Below are positions 52,501 through 63,679 of a stretch of 64,000 bases of DNA, one piece after another (the first letter of the stretch is position 1; each line of letters opens with the position of its first letter). This DNA comes from Dermanyssus gallinae (taxonomy: Eukaryota > Arthropoda > Arachnida > Mesostigmata > Dermanyssidae), in the NCBI GenBank assembly GCA_003439945.1, contig QVRM01004789.1, forward strand, positions 1 through 64,000, written 5' to 3'. The translations under genes were made by a program, and so were the position numbers. Below the pieces are notes generated by a model that worked only from the letters and a program-made list of their open reading frames with translations, made no database searches and was not told the DNA's origin.

Positions 52501-55224
52501 ACCAGTAATAACAGGTAAAACCTGTCCGTGTATATATATATATCTATATATATGGCGTCTATTTATGCTTTGTGCCAACGCGATTTGTTCGTCCATAAGC
52601 GCTCCGTGCAGTATAGGTATCGTCGACTTTCCTTCGCTTGTGCAATGCTGATATGAATGGCGGCTTATGAAATTACCTTCACACTCGTATGTGCATGGAT
52701 ATTATGGTGTTAATACTTGTCTTGTTGATGATTTATTTCTCTATGCGATAAAAAGATGGGATCAGCAGCGTCGGGATCGCAATCGGCCTGAAGATCGTGG
52801 CGAACGCAACAGATCAAGGGAACGCCGAAAATCTCCGCCAGAGCTCCCTCGAAAGAACAAGCTCTTTGACAGGGCACGCAAACTTGGTAAGTAACATATG
52901 ATGAACCAATGTCTCAGAACTTCGAAAAGTGAGGATATTCGTGATTCGAGAGGTTGGTCCGTCATTGCTCTGTTCCGGCTGCAACCGAAACACGAATAAC
53001 TGAGTTTATTACAATACTAAACATGAAGAGTTTAATGTAAACATTATTGATTCCAGCTGGGGTAGCAAATGTTTAGCTAGGAACAAACAGGCCAATATCT
53101 ATCGGGAGATTGTATCGAGAGCTTCTGACAACGTCGCCCGGTGAAGGGTACATTAGCTATAGGTGAAGCCCAACTGAACGAGGTGAAAAATACATTTTCA
53201 TCAGAGGTTGGTGCATTAAGGCAGATCAAACTAGGCTTCTGCTGGTATCGCAGATGGGCCTGTAAGTATATATGTCGACTAGTTGCGGCAACGCTACAGC
53301 TGCTGATATGAACTTCCGTCGATTGTTTGCTCTTTCCTTGACAGGCATCGTCTCAGGCGTGGCCGACGCCTCAACTCTTGCGGGCGCCTCGACGGCCCTG
53401 GTGGCCCCCCCTGGAGAACGCCATGATCAGGCCACGGCTATACTACCAACAGCAGCAGCAGCAGCAACGGCACAATCGGCGACTTCTGCAGCTGTTTCCA
53501 GCGCGGCCAGTTTGGCAGCCGCTCGTGCGCTAGCGCTCTCGGCCGCTTGACAGGTGGAGCCGGCCGAACAACACCGGGTACCGGACCAGTGCCGTCCGCC
53601 GGCACTGAAAATCCTGCCTCAGTGTACCCACCTGGTTTGAATGTTCCTGCGTACTACAATCCGGCGAACATAAACGCGCAACGCATTGCCGAACAGATCA
53701 AAAAACGGAAGATGCTGTGGACGAGGCCGCCGGGCTCCGATGCGAGCAAGGAAAAGGACAACGAGAAAGAAACCGCACAGGCTGACAGCCCAGACCACAA
53801 CTCGCCTGGTTCCTCGACGGTGAAGTACTGGGCTAAAGCTACGTTCAAAGGTGAGATGACGGTCCCGGACGCCATTGGGCGGCATTGGACGACATAGCGG
53901 AGCACGTGGTTTACGCGCAGGGCACAGACACGAGGCCAATGAGAAAGGCGGTGGTGTAACGTCGTGCAGTCACGAGCCAAATTCGTCATCCGACTGAAGC
54001 AGACCAGTGAATGTCAATACATTTTTGTTTAGCAATTGACCCGCGCTATCGCAATCTCCGTTCAGTATGTCCTGCTCTAATTTTCTGAGACCTGGAAATA
54101 ACGAAATGTTTACCGCTGGCATCCGTCTGAGATCGGATAATGATTTCTACTGTTTTGTAATTCCCTATCCTGTACGCGTATTTCACGGATATCTTAAGGT
54201 GGATTTGATTAGTTCAGTAACTAACGTCCGTGTGTTTTGAAAGCGATTCCTGTTATGTTTTTTTTCTAGTATAAGACACACTGAACTTGACTTCAGCTGT
54301 TTGGACAGTTACTTTAACCGTGTTGTTGTTATTGTTGTGTCGGCGACTGGGCAGATATGCGCCTGGGGCCCTCCCTGTGGCCCGGCTAAGGACCCCTAAG
54401 CGGTGAGTAGTCTTCGAGAATACCGAGCCATCGAGGTACCATCCCCGGCTCACCTCGGGGTACCCTCAAGAAAGCGAATGAAGACGCAAGATGCTGTGGC
54501 GACGTTTTCCGGCGCTACCATGTTCATATTGGACTGGGGGCGAACGGAAACATTCTCCGTGTGGTTGCTACGGATAACCTAGAGGTTTTGGCCACGATGC
54601 AGCTCCCGAGACGCATATCTTTGCGGTGTTTCCCTATACTTTTTTGAGTGAAATTACGATAAATTACGACTACGCGCGGTTTACAGCTTCATCCTCTAAC
54701 GTCGGTGATATACAGCCAATATTGTTGAAACCGGTGGTACGGGTCTCTTCTCTCCCTTTTTTTTGAAAATAGATGCAAGACTTACCAACGATGCAAGAGC
54801 GTACAAGCGGCTTGCCATCGTTACCCTGGCACTTTGCATCATACGTTCATTGGGTAATAGCTGTTGCTTTGTTGTATACTGTTTTCGAAATAATGTTTTG
54901 AGCCTCTGCCATCATCTACCGTCACTCAGCGCTTTAGTGGTACTGTGATCTACGAAATTGTTGTATCCGCCGTTTGCTTAGTAGTGAATGACTCTAAGTG
55001 GGTTTTGATATGTGTTTGCAGGAGACGACGGTAAGACAACAGCGAAGTTCCGCAAGCTGATGGGAATGAAGGACGACGACGTGAAAGACGCACCACCTCC
55101 CGGAACCTCGTCGGAAGTTCTCGAAGAGCAGGACAAGTTATTTCGCCACCTCGACATGCAGTATCAGGCGGCACGGCAGTCGACACACAGCCAACGTGGT
55201 ATGGGTCTTGGATGGGGTCATTAA
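46443..55224 (+). CDS. RSRC2: Arginine/serine-rich coiled-coil protein 2
   Basis: This is a nuclear SR-type protein with a C-terminal SMAP domain; the family is linked to RNA processing, though its exact role is unsettled. Five exons with matching phases are 46443-46480, 52209-52514, 52756-52886, 53345-53850 and 55022-55224. The joined length is about 394 residues once one missing base is allowed for, against 434 in human. The start is MGRSDDTRDHKRR. Exon 2 encodes a long RS region (RSRSRSRSKSRSRSRSRDRS). Exon 3 is rich in R, E and D. Exon 4 has an Ala-rich stretch with ARALALSAA, then AYYNPANINAQRIAEQIKKR and KMLW. Exon 5 completes the SMAP domain with KFRKLMGMK and ends QRGMGLGWGH. The frame break lies between 53531 and 53550. 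Intron 1 is 5.7 kb, the others 0.2-1.2 kb. Confidence 0.93.
46660..46735. repeat. Inverted repeat around a TA core
   Basis: ATATCAGAGGGACAGGAGAAACAAA (46661-46685) is almost the reverse complement of 46711-46735, with a (TA)n loop between. Outside this, TACATTAG(C)CATAACCT occurs on both sides in direct orientation. The plan resembles the larger inverted repeat at 8756-9186. Confidence 0.7.
47485..47575. repeat. 18-bp tandem array
   Basis: The unit GTTGTTGTTGTTACTGTC is repeated about four times in RSRC2 intron 1. Confidence 0.8.
51940..52124 (+). repeat. SINE family A, copy 4
   Basis: The body reads TTGAGATTAGATAATAAAAGC, ACCGCCGAGAGTGAGCGACC, GACTGTTGGGGAAACCCGGA, then CCTCACGGCGATTCGAAGCCC and GGACGGCCTAGAA. 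It ends 84 bases before RSRC2 exon 2, on the sense strand. Confidence 0.7.
53851..55021 (+). other. RSRC2 intron 4
   Basis: This is a 1.2-kb intron with a GTGAGA donor and a GTTTGCAG acceptor. A GC-rich patch at about 54340-54470 has CCCGGCT and GGGGTACC blocks and may be a TE remnant. No gene was recognised. Confidence 0.6.
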
Positions 55225-56879
55225 ACTAGACATACCGGGAAGATGTTCCTGCCAGCGAAGAAAAGCAGCGGAATACCTCTCGTATGCAAATCTGGACCGC
55301 ATCGTGTTCGAATTGCAGAAGTTAGTGCATCACAATGGCCCATCTCGGATCTTTGACAGATCTGATTCCAAAAACGATTTTGGGGCACCCCTTTCTACGA
55401 CCTTAAGGAGAAATGCCGTCGTTGTAGGCGTCGTGGCGCATTGCAGTTAGAACTGCTTGCTTTCTTCGTTTGCGGAGACGCCTCTCTGTGGTGGCAAACG
55501 TTGCCAAAAGAAAGTCACGGACATCAGTTTAGAGTGTCTGTCAGTCAAGACAATTTGCCGTACGCCTCTTGTGGCCAGGCATTGCGATTGTTGCTGTAAA
55601 TGTAACAATCACTAAGTTGATTGTAACGAACGTTGATCGACATCTTCTTCCGTTGCGTCAGCATTACAGCATATCTCTGATTGCTGATATGCGGCAAGAC
55701 TGATACAGCAGTCTTGGCCTACACATCCATACATGCTTAAAAAGACGACTTTGAAGATGGGGATGCAATCGTTTCTACTACAACATACACCTCTTTGCCT
55801 TAGTCAAACAGCACTAACTACTATCGGCACGCAGATGAACAAGTGAGTCGTAAGATCTTCTATGTCGGTAAGAATGTAGTGGATACCAGACCAAACGAAT
55901 ACACTTTAAAGTTCAGTTATAAACACACTGTGTGCGTATATATACACATGTAGTTCGTTTCTTTCGTTTGCTCTCATAGTATGATGGGCGACCATTCCCA
56001 CGGATCTTGTACATAAACGTATCGAAGTATGAAATATAGACAAACAAGCCAATGCGGCAAAAGAAAAACAATCGCGTGTTTTTTTAACTTGCAGTTATCT
56101 TATTTCTAGCTAGGTTTGTAGAAGAGATTCATTTTGAACTAACTTTAGACCTGCGGCATTTTTGGTTGCGCTTTCGAAATTACGGCGATTATCTCACTCT
56201 CGCTAAAGAGAACGAGCAGCAAGTCGCGTTCATTCTTAACTAAGACAACTCTGGGAATCTCACTCACAGCCGTAGAGGAGCCGACTGGCATTCGTCGGGA
56301 GTAATCATTCAGTTTCTCCGATGTAAGTTGTGCCGTCATAGCTGCGTATTTCTGATTAACATTTCACGTCTCGACACATTGCATGCTATCCTTCTCCACC
56401 GTTTTCTTTTCACGAATATTTTACTCGCTCTGATATATAGGAACACCTTCTCCGTATTTCTGCTCCGTTGCAAGTCCTGAGGATTCCCTCAAAGGAGTAC
56501 TGCCCACAGCGACGTCTTCTACACGTCGATAGAGTTGACTTAGTCAAGTTTAGTGCCCAGTTGTTCGTGTCTGAGTTCTCCTGACTTTATGCCTAAGCAT
56601 TTCACTACGTATCAATGCAATGTTATGCGAAATAAACCATATATTATATTATTTCACTACGTATCAGCCAAATCTTGTACCCCAGGTCTGTGTGAATGAT
56701 ATAACATCAAAGTGCTTAGATCAGACTGCGGGCGAGGCATCCGCACCGCATTCAAAAGGCATAGTTGAAGCACCTTAGTCATCTCGGATCTTAAAGCGCC
56801 TAGTGAGTCTTAGGCCTTTTGTGTGACATAAGGGTGTAATAAATTAACCATTGGTGTGCTCGATGCATGTCTGTGTGTA

Positions 56880-57010
56880 GCAAGCACTGCCAAAAGATCA
56901 CGGCTATCAACCTATCTGTTCGCGACCGGGCTACTAACCGTTATTTCTGGCCGGGCATTGCGGTCCAGTTGTTGTTGCAACTGAAATAACATTTCACTCA
57001 AAAATAATGG
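56880..57010 (+). mobile_element. Possible LTR-retrotransposon integrase fragment
   Basis: The plus strand reads SVRDRATNRYFWPGIAVQL, which resembles the segment after the HHCC zinc finger of Gypsy/BEL integrases (the R.FWPG block). The zinc ligands are not evident and the piece is under 150 bases, so this call is tentative. Confidence 0.3.
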
Positions 57011-57199
57011 TTATTGTCTTATTACGTTGCATCATCATTTCGACATGAACATACCTTAATTGAATTGTGAGATGTTTAATGCCTGTAGGAAGGTAGCCGA
57101 TTTCAGACCAACCGAATGTGCATTAGAGTTTAGGTAGAAGTACTGCATACATATGCTAGAATATAAAATAGAGCACCTTTACTAACAATAAAGACGGAC

Positions 57200-57690
57200 G
57201 CTAAGTATTGAACTTACGATGTTGATCTAAGGCATCCACTTTTATACTGTTGTGAGGGAGGAGCATTTCCATGAGTCCATTTGGCCAGAAACCAAGAAAA
57301 ACGTTATTTGCCTGCTTTGCTGTGGCAATGGTTTTAGTGGTCACCGAGCGGCAACTTCTTAGACTGTTCGATCCGATGTAAAAAAAACTAATGGAAAATG
57401 TTTTCACCGTATCTGTGCCATCGATAGAGAAATTCCATCCCTACTTCAATTACTCGTGTTGTAGATTCAAAAGTGGTCTTTGTAGCTTGGTATCCTTAAA
57501 CCATCCGAAGCTTTCTCCTTTCAAAGCATTCTGAATTAAGCTTAATAGGTGATAACGTCAAGGAGCAAGATCAGGACCATACGGTGAGTAGGTAAAATAT
57601 CCCATGAGAAAATCAGGAACTTGCGGAACGTTGTCACCGCCGTGCGAGGAGGCGTTATCCGATTCTACATGATTTTTCAATTTTATCAGA
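57200..57690 (-). mobile_element. Rearranged mariner transposase fragment
   Basis: The minus strand from about 57660 reads DNASSHGGDNVPQ then YSPYGPDLAP and YHLLSLIQNALKGESFG, the second-aspartate and PDLAP blocks of a mariner transposase. A further piece, VFLGFWPNGLMEMLL, lies downstream (57330-57240), although its counterpart normally precedes the DNA.PH block. The order is therefore scrambled or the element is nested. Stops break the frame. Confidence 0.55.
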
Positions 57691-58749
57691 CACACAATAT
57701 AGGCTTGGCGTAAAGGCAGGCTTTCTTAGTGATGTTAGGCCCGGTGCCCTCAATTTTACCATGTTGTTATATAGAATTACTTCCTTTTTAAGCAAGTTTC
57801 TTAGAGAATGCTGATTTTTGACCTTTTCAAGAAAAAGACTGAGGTTAATTTGTTGTTGGAAAGAAAAAGACTGAGGTTAAATTGTTTGTGGTGTAATTTC
57901 GAGCAGCATTATGACGACGCTTAAGTTCTGCAATGGAGAGCTGATAAGAAAAAAATATACATATGATTGGCTGATATAGCGTAACGCTATCATCCACACT
58001 GGTCATGTCACTGTATCGAGTTATGAAATATTCACATGCCAAGCGGCAAGAAGCATTCAGATTCGATATACTTGCAAGCTGTGTTCTTGTCGTTATTCAG
58101 TACACAATAACAGTTTGTATTAAAAAAAAACTATACAATCGCTAAGCTAGATACACGGCAGTGTATGCTGCTCAATTTTATTTAAGAATCTGTGTGCAAC
58201 TTCAGCTCAACACCTGTTGCTCGTTGAGCGCCACGCAGACGATGCAGCTCTCCAGTATCACAGTACATTTGCCACCTAATCAACACTTGAAAGCTCCGTA
58301 TTTTCGCTAACCTACATTATATTAGCTTTGGGCTCTCGCGGCTTTCCTGTGCAAGTCTAAAACTTCAGAGTGACGGGCTGTGATGTGATATTTTTGTGTT
58401 TTAAGTCAAGTAGTCGCTTTGGGATTTCGACTTTTTGGGCGAAAAGCAGTGTACAGTAGTGGTTTAAAATACATCTGTCGATTTGCATATTGTTATCCAT
58501 CGCATAGTCAATGTAGCGCTTCGACGTTTGAAGGTCGTTGGCCCAACCTGAAAAACAAATGATCCGAAAGAGATAGTTTTAACGGAAAAATTGGAATACA
58601 TTGTTCAAACGCTTCTGGCGACCACCCTATCTATGTGACAAACCGCACACGAGATATGGCAGTAAGCAATACTTCAACTCCCATTTTATTCGCCATATAT
58701 ATATAAATATTTTTTTTATAGGAGGTAACTGGTAAAATGTGTTATGCAC

Positions 58750-61095
58750 ACCGGGCGACGTTGTTAAAGCCTCGGTAGTGTAGGACTCGCACCCACTTAA
58801 ATCCAGTCGTCCTCCTTGCCCTTGACGGGGGATGGCCGCAGTACTGTCTTCTCGAGATTACTTCACCTGGCCACTCTTCTTGCCATTTGACTACTCGGCT
58901 TTGTGCGGCGGTTATTTTCGCCTCAGAAATACCTTGTGCGAATCTTCTTACCAGAATCCAGGATTTGTGATCTTTGAGGAGCGCCTCTACAAGGGCCTGG
59001 CATGTCAGGGGCTTCTGCAGTTCTAGGTTCCGGGGACAATAGCTCTCGCTCAGTGTCGAAGAAGGAGCACCGCTCATAGCAGTGCCTTACATCATCCGGC
59101 TCCCCCGAGTTGCACATGCGGCATACACGGGAGTCAGTTTTAGCAATGCGGTGTAGGTACTACTGAAAACAGGCACCATGGCCTGTTAACAGTTGAGCGA
59201 TCCAGGATGGCCCGGCTGGATTGCTTACCATTGCTGGCTCCATTCGCTTAGTGTGTCGGTTCTGCTGACTAGTGTGCCCTCCGTCAGAACGTTGGTTACA
59301 GGGTTTCTTGATACCAATTCTTTTACTCTTAAGTCCCAAAGAATTTGTCTGGAGAGGACCTGTACGGCTGCTGTGGAAGCGGTGCGACTTGCTCGTGTTA
59401 TGTTAAGCGCCATAGGTATTTAGGTCTTGTTGAGGAGGCGACGTGTTGTAGCTCTTGTAGTCGTGCGTTCTCATAAGGGTGCGGCGTATAACATGATGCT
59501 GGCTATTACTGATACTAAGAGTCGGCGCCGAGAGTCGCTTGCTCCTCTGGTCCGTGGGAAGATTTTCCGTAACTCTGCTGAGGCTTTGGCTGCTTTTTTA
59601 GCTGCATAGCGCACATGAGGTGTTCCTTTGTGAGCTCTATGCAGGATCACGCCCAGGTACTTGACCACGGGCGTGGGTGTTATTGAATGGCCTTCCAGGT
59701 GTAAATTTAGGTTGCGTGGAGGACGCTTCAGACAGTTTAGAAGGATTGCTTCCGTTTTTTGTAAAGCCAGTTCGAGGCCAAGCGTGCGGAGGTGTTGTCG
59801 GATATCCGCCAAGGCTCCGTTGGCTGGCGAGCAAATCCTCGTCACTGGCGGTAACGATCAGTGCGAGATCGTCTGCGTAGGCGATAGAATTAACTCTCGG
59901 GGGATGCGGCAGTCTTAGTACTCCATCATAGGTTATGTTCCACAGGGTTGGCCCCAGTACAGATCCTTGGGGAGCCCCGGCAGTGACGGCGTAGTCCACT
60001 CCATCGTATGTAGATGCTCGGTCCTTTAGATGCGACGCTAGGATACGTCCTAGGTAGGGAGACACGCCTTTATTTCCAAGTGCTTGGTTTATGGCGTCCC
60101 ACGAGAGCGTATTAAACGCGTTTTTGGCATCAACAAGGACGGCCAGGCAGTGCGCCCGGTTTGCGATAGGTGAATTTCTTTGTGTTTCAGCTATGTTTAG
60201 AACTTTGCTGATAGCCGACTGTGTGGAGTGCCCGGCGCGGAAACCATGCTGGTTTTCTGACAGCGCCTTCTTGTCTTCTAATTCTGTAACTAGTCGCCCG
60301 TTGATAATGTGCTCAGCTGCCTTGGATAGGCAGGAGAGCATGCTTATAGGGCGGTATGCTGAGGGGTCTTCCTTGTGGCTTCCCGGGTTTCGGGATAAGG
60401 GTTACGCGTGCCGTTTTCCAAGGCTTTGGGTATTCTCCGCTGGTGAGAATTGTGTCCATCATGCGTTTAAATACCTTTGGATGGTTCTTTAGGAGTACGC
60501 GTACTGCTTGAGGGGGGACAGCATCTGGGCCCGGCACTTTTCTTGGTCGTATGCGTTCAGCCACAATTCTAATCTCTTGGATTGAGATTGGCTCGAAGGG
60601 AAGATCTGAGGTTTCTTCAAAGAATACCGACTCCGACGATGGTCTTTGTGGAAAGAGCGCATTTACAATCGGTCGCGCCACTTCTACAGGTAAAGGCGGC
60701 TGTGCGTGGCGCATTTTTTTACATTTTGCCCCAGGGGTTTCCCTCGACCTCCTCATCTAGAGAGATCCAGTGGTCTTTCTTACTAATCTTAATGGTCTTA
60801 TGTAAGGCTCTTCGTGCTTCTTTGTACTCTTCCCATAGGTAGAAGAGTTCTGGTCGGTGCCTTGCTCTGCGGCGCGTGCATACTCGCCGTATGCGGTGGC
60901 AGGCCCTTCGCTTTTTGGCAATTCGATTATTCCACCAGTAGCACGGTGGACGATTGGCTATCTTAGGGTGTGGGCGGGAGCTGGACTCTCGGCAGGCTTC
61001 CTCTAGTAGTGTAGAGATTTCTGCTGCCGAGCATTCAGTGAGGTTATGTACTTTTCTTCTTAATGCTTTCTGCAGGCGGGTATAATTTAGCTTGG
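58750..61095 (-). mobile_element. 5'-truncated R1-like non-LTR retrotransposon
   Basis: Reading on the minus strand, the element starts with the pre-RT region PPCYWWNNRIAKKRRACHR and then RRALHKTIKISKKDHW (about 60960-60790). RT blocks follow: RPRKVPGPDAVPPQAV, ARVTLIPKPGKPQG, HGFRAGHSTQSA, AVLVDAKNAFNTLSW (motif A), GAPQGSVLGPTLWN and AYADDLALIV (YADD at 59868-59879). After the thumb (VVKYLGVILHRAHK) a C-terminal CRMCNSGEPDDVRHC zinc-knuckle-like motif lies near 59060-59127. The endonuclease domain and ORF1 are missing, and frame changes near 60340 and 59700 mean it is probably dead. It is best preserved among the LINEs here, hence probably the youngest. Confidence 0.88.
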
Positions 61096-61178
61096 GAAAG
61101 TGTTGCGATTGTGTAGGAGGATTAAGCTGGGAAGAAGTTAGATTGGCAGAGAAGGTTACGTAGAGATGATCGGATAGA

Positions 61179-61199
<21 letters not shown>

Positions 61200-61213
<14 letters not shown>

Positions 61214-61258
61214 ATTGCGATGATTTATTAATCATCGCAATATTTTCTATATGTATAT
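61200..61258. mobile_element. Short TA-associated element, hairpin core only
   Basis: ATTGCGATGATTTATTAATCATCGCAAT forms a near-perfect palindrome between two TA arrays. It shares GATGATTTATTAATCA with the copies at 23757 and 63316 but lacks their GCACTGCCGAGTGTGC part. Confidence 0.5.
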
Positions 61259-61279
61259 ATATATATAAAGTATACGTAC

Positions 61280-61659
61280 ATGCGCTTTCTATGATCAGGT
61301 TAACAAGCTCCGCTGTGTGGTCAAATAGTTTAAATGACTGATGAAGCTCAAACAGGCGAATACAGCGGTCTGGATCGCCCAGGAATCGGCATTGATTGAT
61401 TAGGCCCGGTGTCCGCCGAAGGATACTTGATCTCATCTGAAAATTTTCTTTGGGCAATTCTGAGGTGATCTGATCGGCAATCACCTAGTTAAAACAAGAC
61501 AAACAGTAATGAAATACGATGCATCTTTAGTCGCATGCTGAATGAGTGATGTATATAAATAAACGCGTACGATACCTATCTAGTAGTAAACATTCTTGAT
61601 TAAGCCAGTATTTGAATATAAGGGAGCACTCGTGAACTACAAGCCAGGGGTCTCTTTCG

Positions 61660-61719
<60 letters not shown>

Positions 61720-62928
61720 TATATGAAGCGGAATTGAACGTGTTGTCATAAGAGCGGATATAAGAGTAACAATATCAGTCCTGCTCATAAAGCATTGTAG
61801 CTGTACTCACTTTAAAATCAGTTGTTAACCAATTATCTCATCTGTAATTACCTAGTTGAAACAGTGAAAAGGCTCAACAGCAAATACCGTTTGCGCGTGC
61901 GAATAGGGATGTTGACTATGATGCAGATTAGTTGCATTTAGTAGTTTCATTTCGACCTTCTCTCTCTCTTTATCTCTCTCTCTCTCTATATATATAATAT
62001 ATATATATACTTGACCATTAGCTACTTACCTGATATCTAGCGTTGCCTGACGTAAACATGACTTTCCAAACGTTGAGCAGGCCTTTGTGCGACTGGAATT
62101 GCTGAAAGTGCTTCCAGCCTAGGCTAATGAGCTCGTTGAGTTCGTAATCCGACCGGCGGTCAACGAAAATTGTGGCAACATAGTGGAACCGGTTGCCAAT
62201 TTTCTTGCGCATGCATGCAAATTCAGCAAAAATCTGGCCCAGCAGACGAACTCCGTCGCGGCCGCGTCCGATTTTGCACATCGCCTCCGCAACGAAAAGC
62301 TTGAAATGGCAATTTTGCTTCAGAAATTCCGGCGATATCATTCCTACTATCGATATTAGTTCCTTTATCTGTCAAGTCGAGTGAATTGAAACAGAGAGAG
62401 AGAGAGAGAGATAGCAAGAATGATATTTGAGTGAAATAAAAATGACTGATTAATAGCAAGAATGATGCTGACTCGAGCAACTACATACCAGCGCAGCCTG
62501 ACTGAACATTCCGCCAAAAGCTTTCCCTTAGTGAGTGGAAAAGTCAGTCCTAGATAGAGTTCGAGCCCTCTCATGCTGTGCTGAGAACGGCAACAATTAG
62601 ATATTTCTCTTTGTTTGTAGACTTAACGGTCACATTTTGGAGTAAGCACGCATAGCTAACGCAACGATTCCAGTTATTATTACTATTGCCCTTATTCGTA
62701 GCACAGTTCGGAAATCTCATCTCGGTCGAATCTACTACTGTTTTACTAACCTCATCTATTCGCCCTTGCCGTGCCAGAGTCGAGATGAGATTGTAAAGAG
62801 TCTCCAACTGTGGACAGACTTTGTTGGCGAAGCCTTCACGGATAATCTGTATGGTCTTCCTGATAATCGGCCTCTCTACATTCTCAGCCAAAATTGCACA
62901 TACTTGGGCATCGACAACTGGGCAAAAT
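61280..62928 (-). CDS. Possible pentatricopeptide/helical-repeat protein, partial
   Basis: Three exons with matching phase 0 junctions are visible: 62928-62751 (GTTTCAG acceptor, GAG|GTTAGT donor), 62368-62030 (TTGACAG acceptor, CAG|GTAAGT donor) and 61485 to about 61280 (TAACTAG acceptor; donor uncertain). Together they encode about 240 residues of helical sequence. Exon 1 holds ETLYNLISTLARQGRIDE, a typical PPR-style helix pair. Exon 2 has KIGRGRDGVRLLGQIFAEFA and KGLLNVWKVMFTSG. Exon 3 has GDPDRCIRLFELHQSFKL. Animal PPR proteins mostly act in mitochondrial RNA metabolism, which is the likely but unproven role. The first and last exons are missing; the gene may continue left of the R1-like element, which would then lie in an intron. 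I cannot name the orthologue. Confidence 0.5.
61682..61725. repeat. (TC)n-(TA)n compound microsatellite
   Basis: A CT run joins a TA run here, in the second intron of the partial helical-repeat gene. A similar compound array lies at about 61960-62010. Confidence 0.85.
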
Positions 62929-63255
62929 CTGAAACAAGACGTAACCGGAGGCACCACAAACTCGAAAATAAGGAGCTTACCCGAAGGTAGATATCTGCAT
63001 GGATAGCTTGATTCTGTAATTGCTTAAGCTCATGCTCATACGTGAGGAGGCACTGTTCCTCGAAGAATTATGACTGACTGCATATTGCGTGAATGGTTGT
63101 GGCCAAGCAGGCCTGCAGTAGTCGGAGCGAAGAACTTAGCCACTTTTCAGAAGAGCATTAAACATGGTCGACTAAAACCTAGTAGACTATCCTAATAAAA
63201 AATGTTTAGTTGAACTATACACCAGTCGTAAAATAAAGAATAAAAACATATTCAT

Positions 63256-63670
63256 ATGCCGGAGTAATGTGGTAAATGAAATAAATGTTTTTATAAATAC
63301 TAACAATATATATATTTAGGCGAGCACTGCCGAGTGTGCAAACGTATTGTAATTGATTAATAAATCATCACAATATTTTCTATATATATATATATATACA
63401 CGTGTGGTATATCTACCATTCCCTATATAGTAATGTTGAATACATTTTGAGACTCTCGGTATTCATATTTAGTCAATGCCGGAGTAATGTGGTAAAAGAA
63501 ATAAATGTTTTTATAAATACTAACAATATATATATATATATATACACGTGTGGTATATCTACCATTCCCTATATAGTAATGTTGAATACATTTTGAGACT
63601 CTCGGTATTCATATTTAGTCAATGCCGGAGTAATGTGTTCAATCAAATAAATGTTTTATAATTACTAATA
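63256..63670. repeat. ~145-bp tandem repeat, about two and a half copies
   Basis: The unit runs from ACACGTGTGGTATATCTACC through TACATTTTGAGACTCTCGG and ATGCCGGAGTAATGTG to AAATACTAACAATATATA. Copies begin at about 63399 and 63543, with a partial copy at 63256-63315. The first TA junction is interrupted by the short element at 63316-63380. Confidence 0.85.
63316..63380 (+). mobile_element. Short TA-associated element, copy 2, with empty-site evidence
   Basis: About 65 bases reading GGCGAGCACTGCCGAGTGTG, then CAAACGTATTGTAATTG and ATTAATAAATCATCACAAT interrupt the TA array of the first unit of a tandem repeat. The matching TA arrays of the other units lack it. Same blocks occur inverted at 23757-23825. 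Confidence 0.65.
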
Positions 63671-63679
63671 ATATATATA

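Larger units (their letters stand above)
55225..58740. other. Intergenic, TE-derived patches
   Basis: Apart from possible LTR-retrotransposon (56880-57010) and mariner (57200-57690) remnants, I see no coding sequence. Segments around 55500-55600 and 56885-57000 share CCAAAAGA.CACGG and GGC(C)AGGCATTGCG blocks in the same order, so they may be copies of one element. Confidence 0.45.

Noticed and set aside
63256..63670. CRISPR-like array
   Set aside because: The units are ~145-bp contiguous tandem repeats with TA arrays and no short repeat/unique spacer pattern; the genome is eukaryotic.
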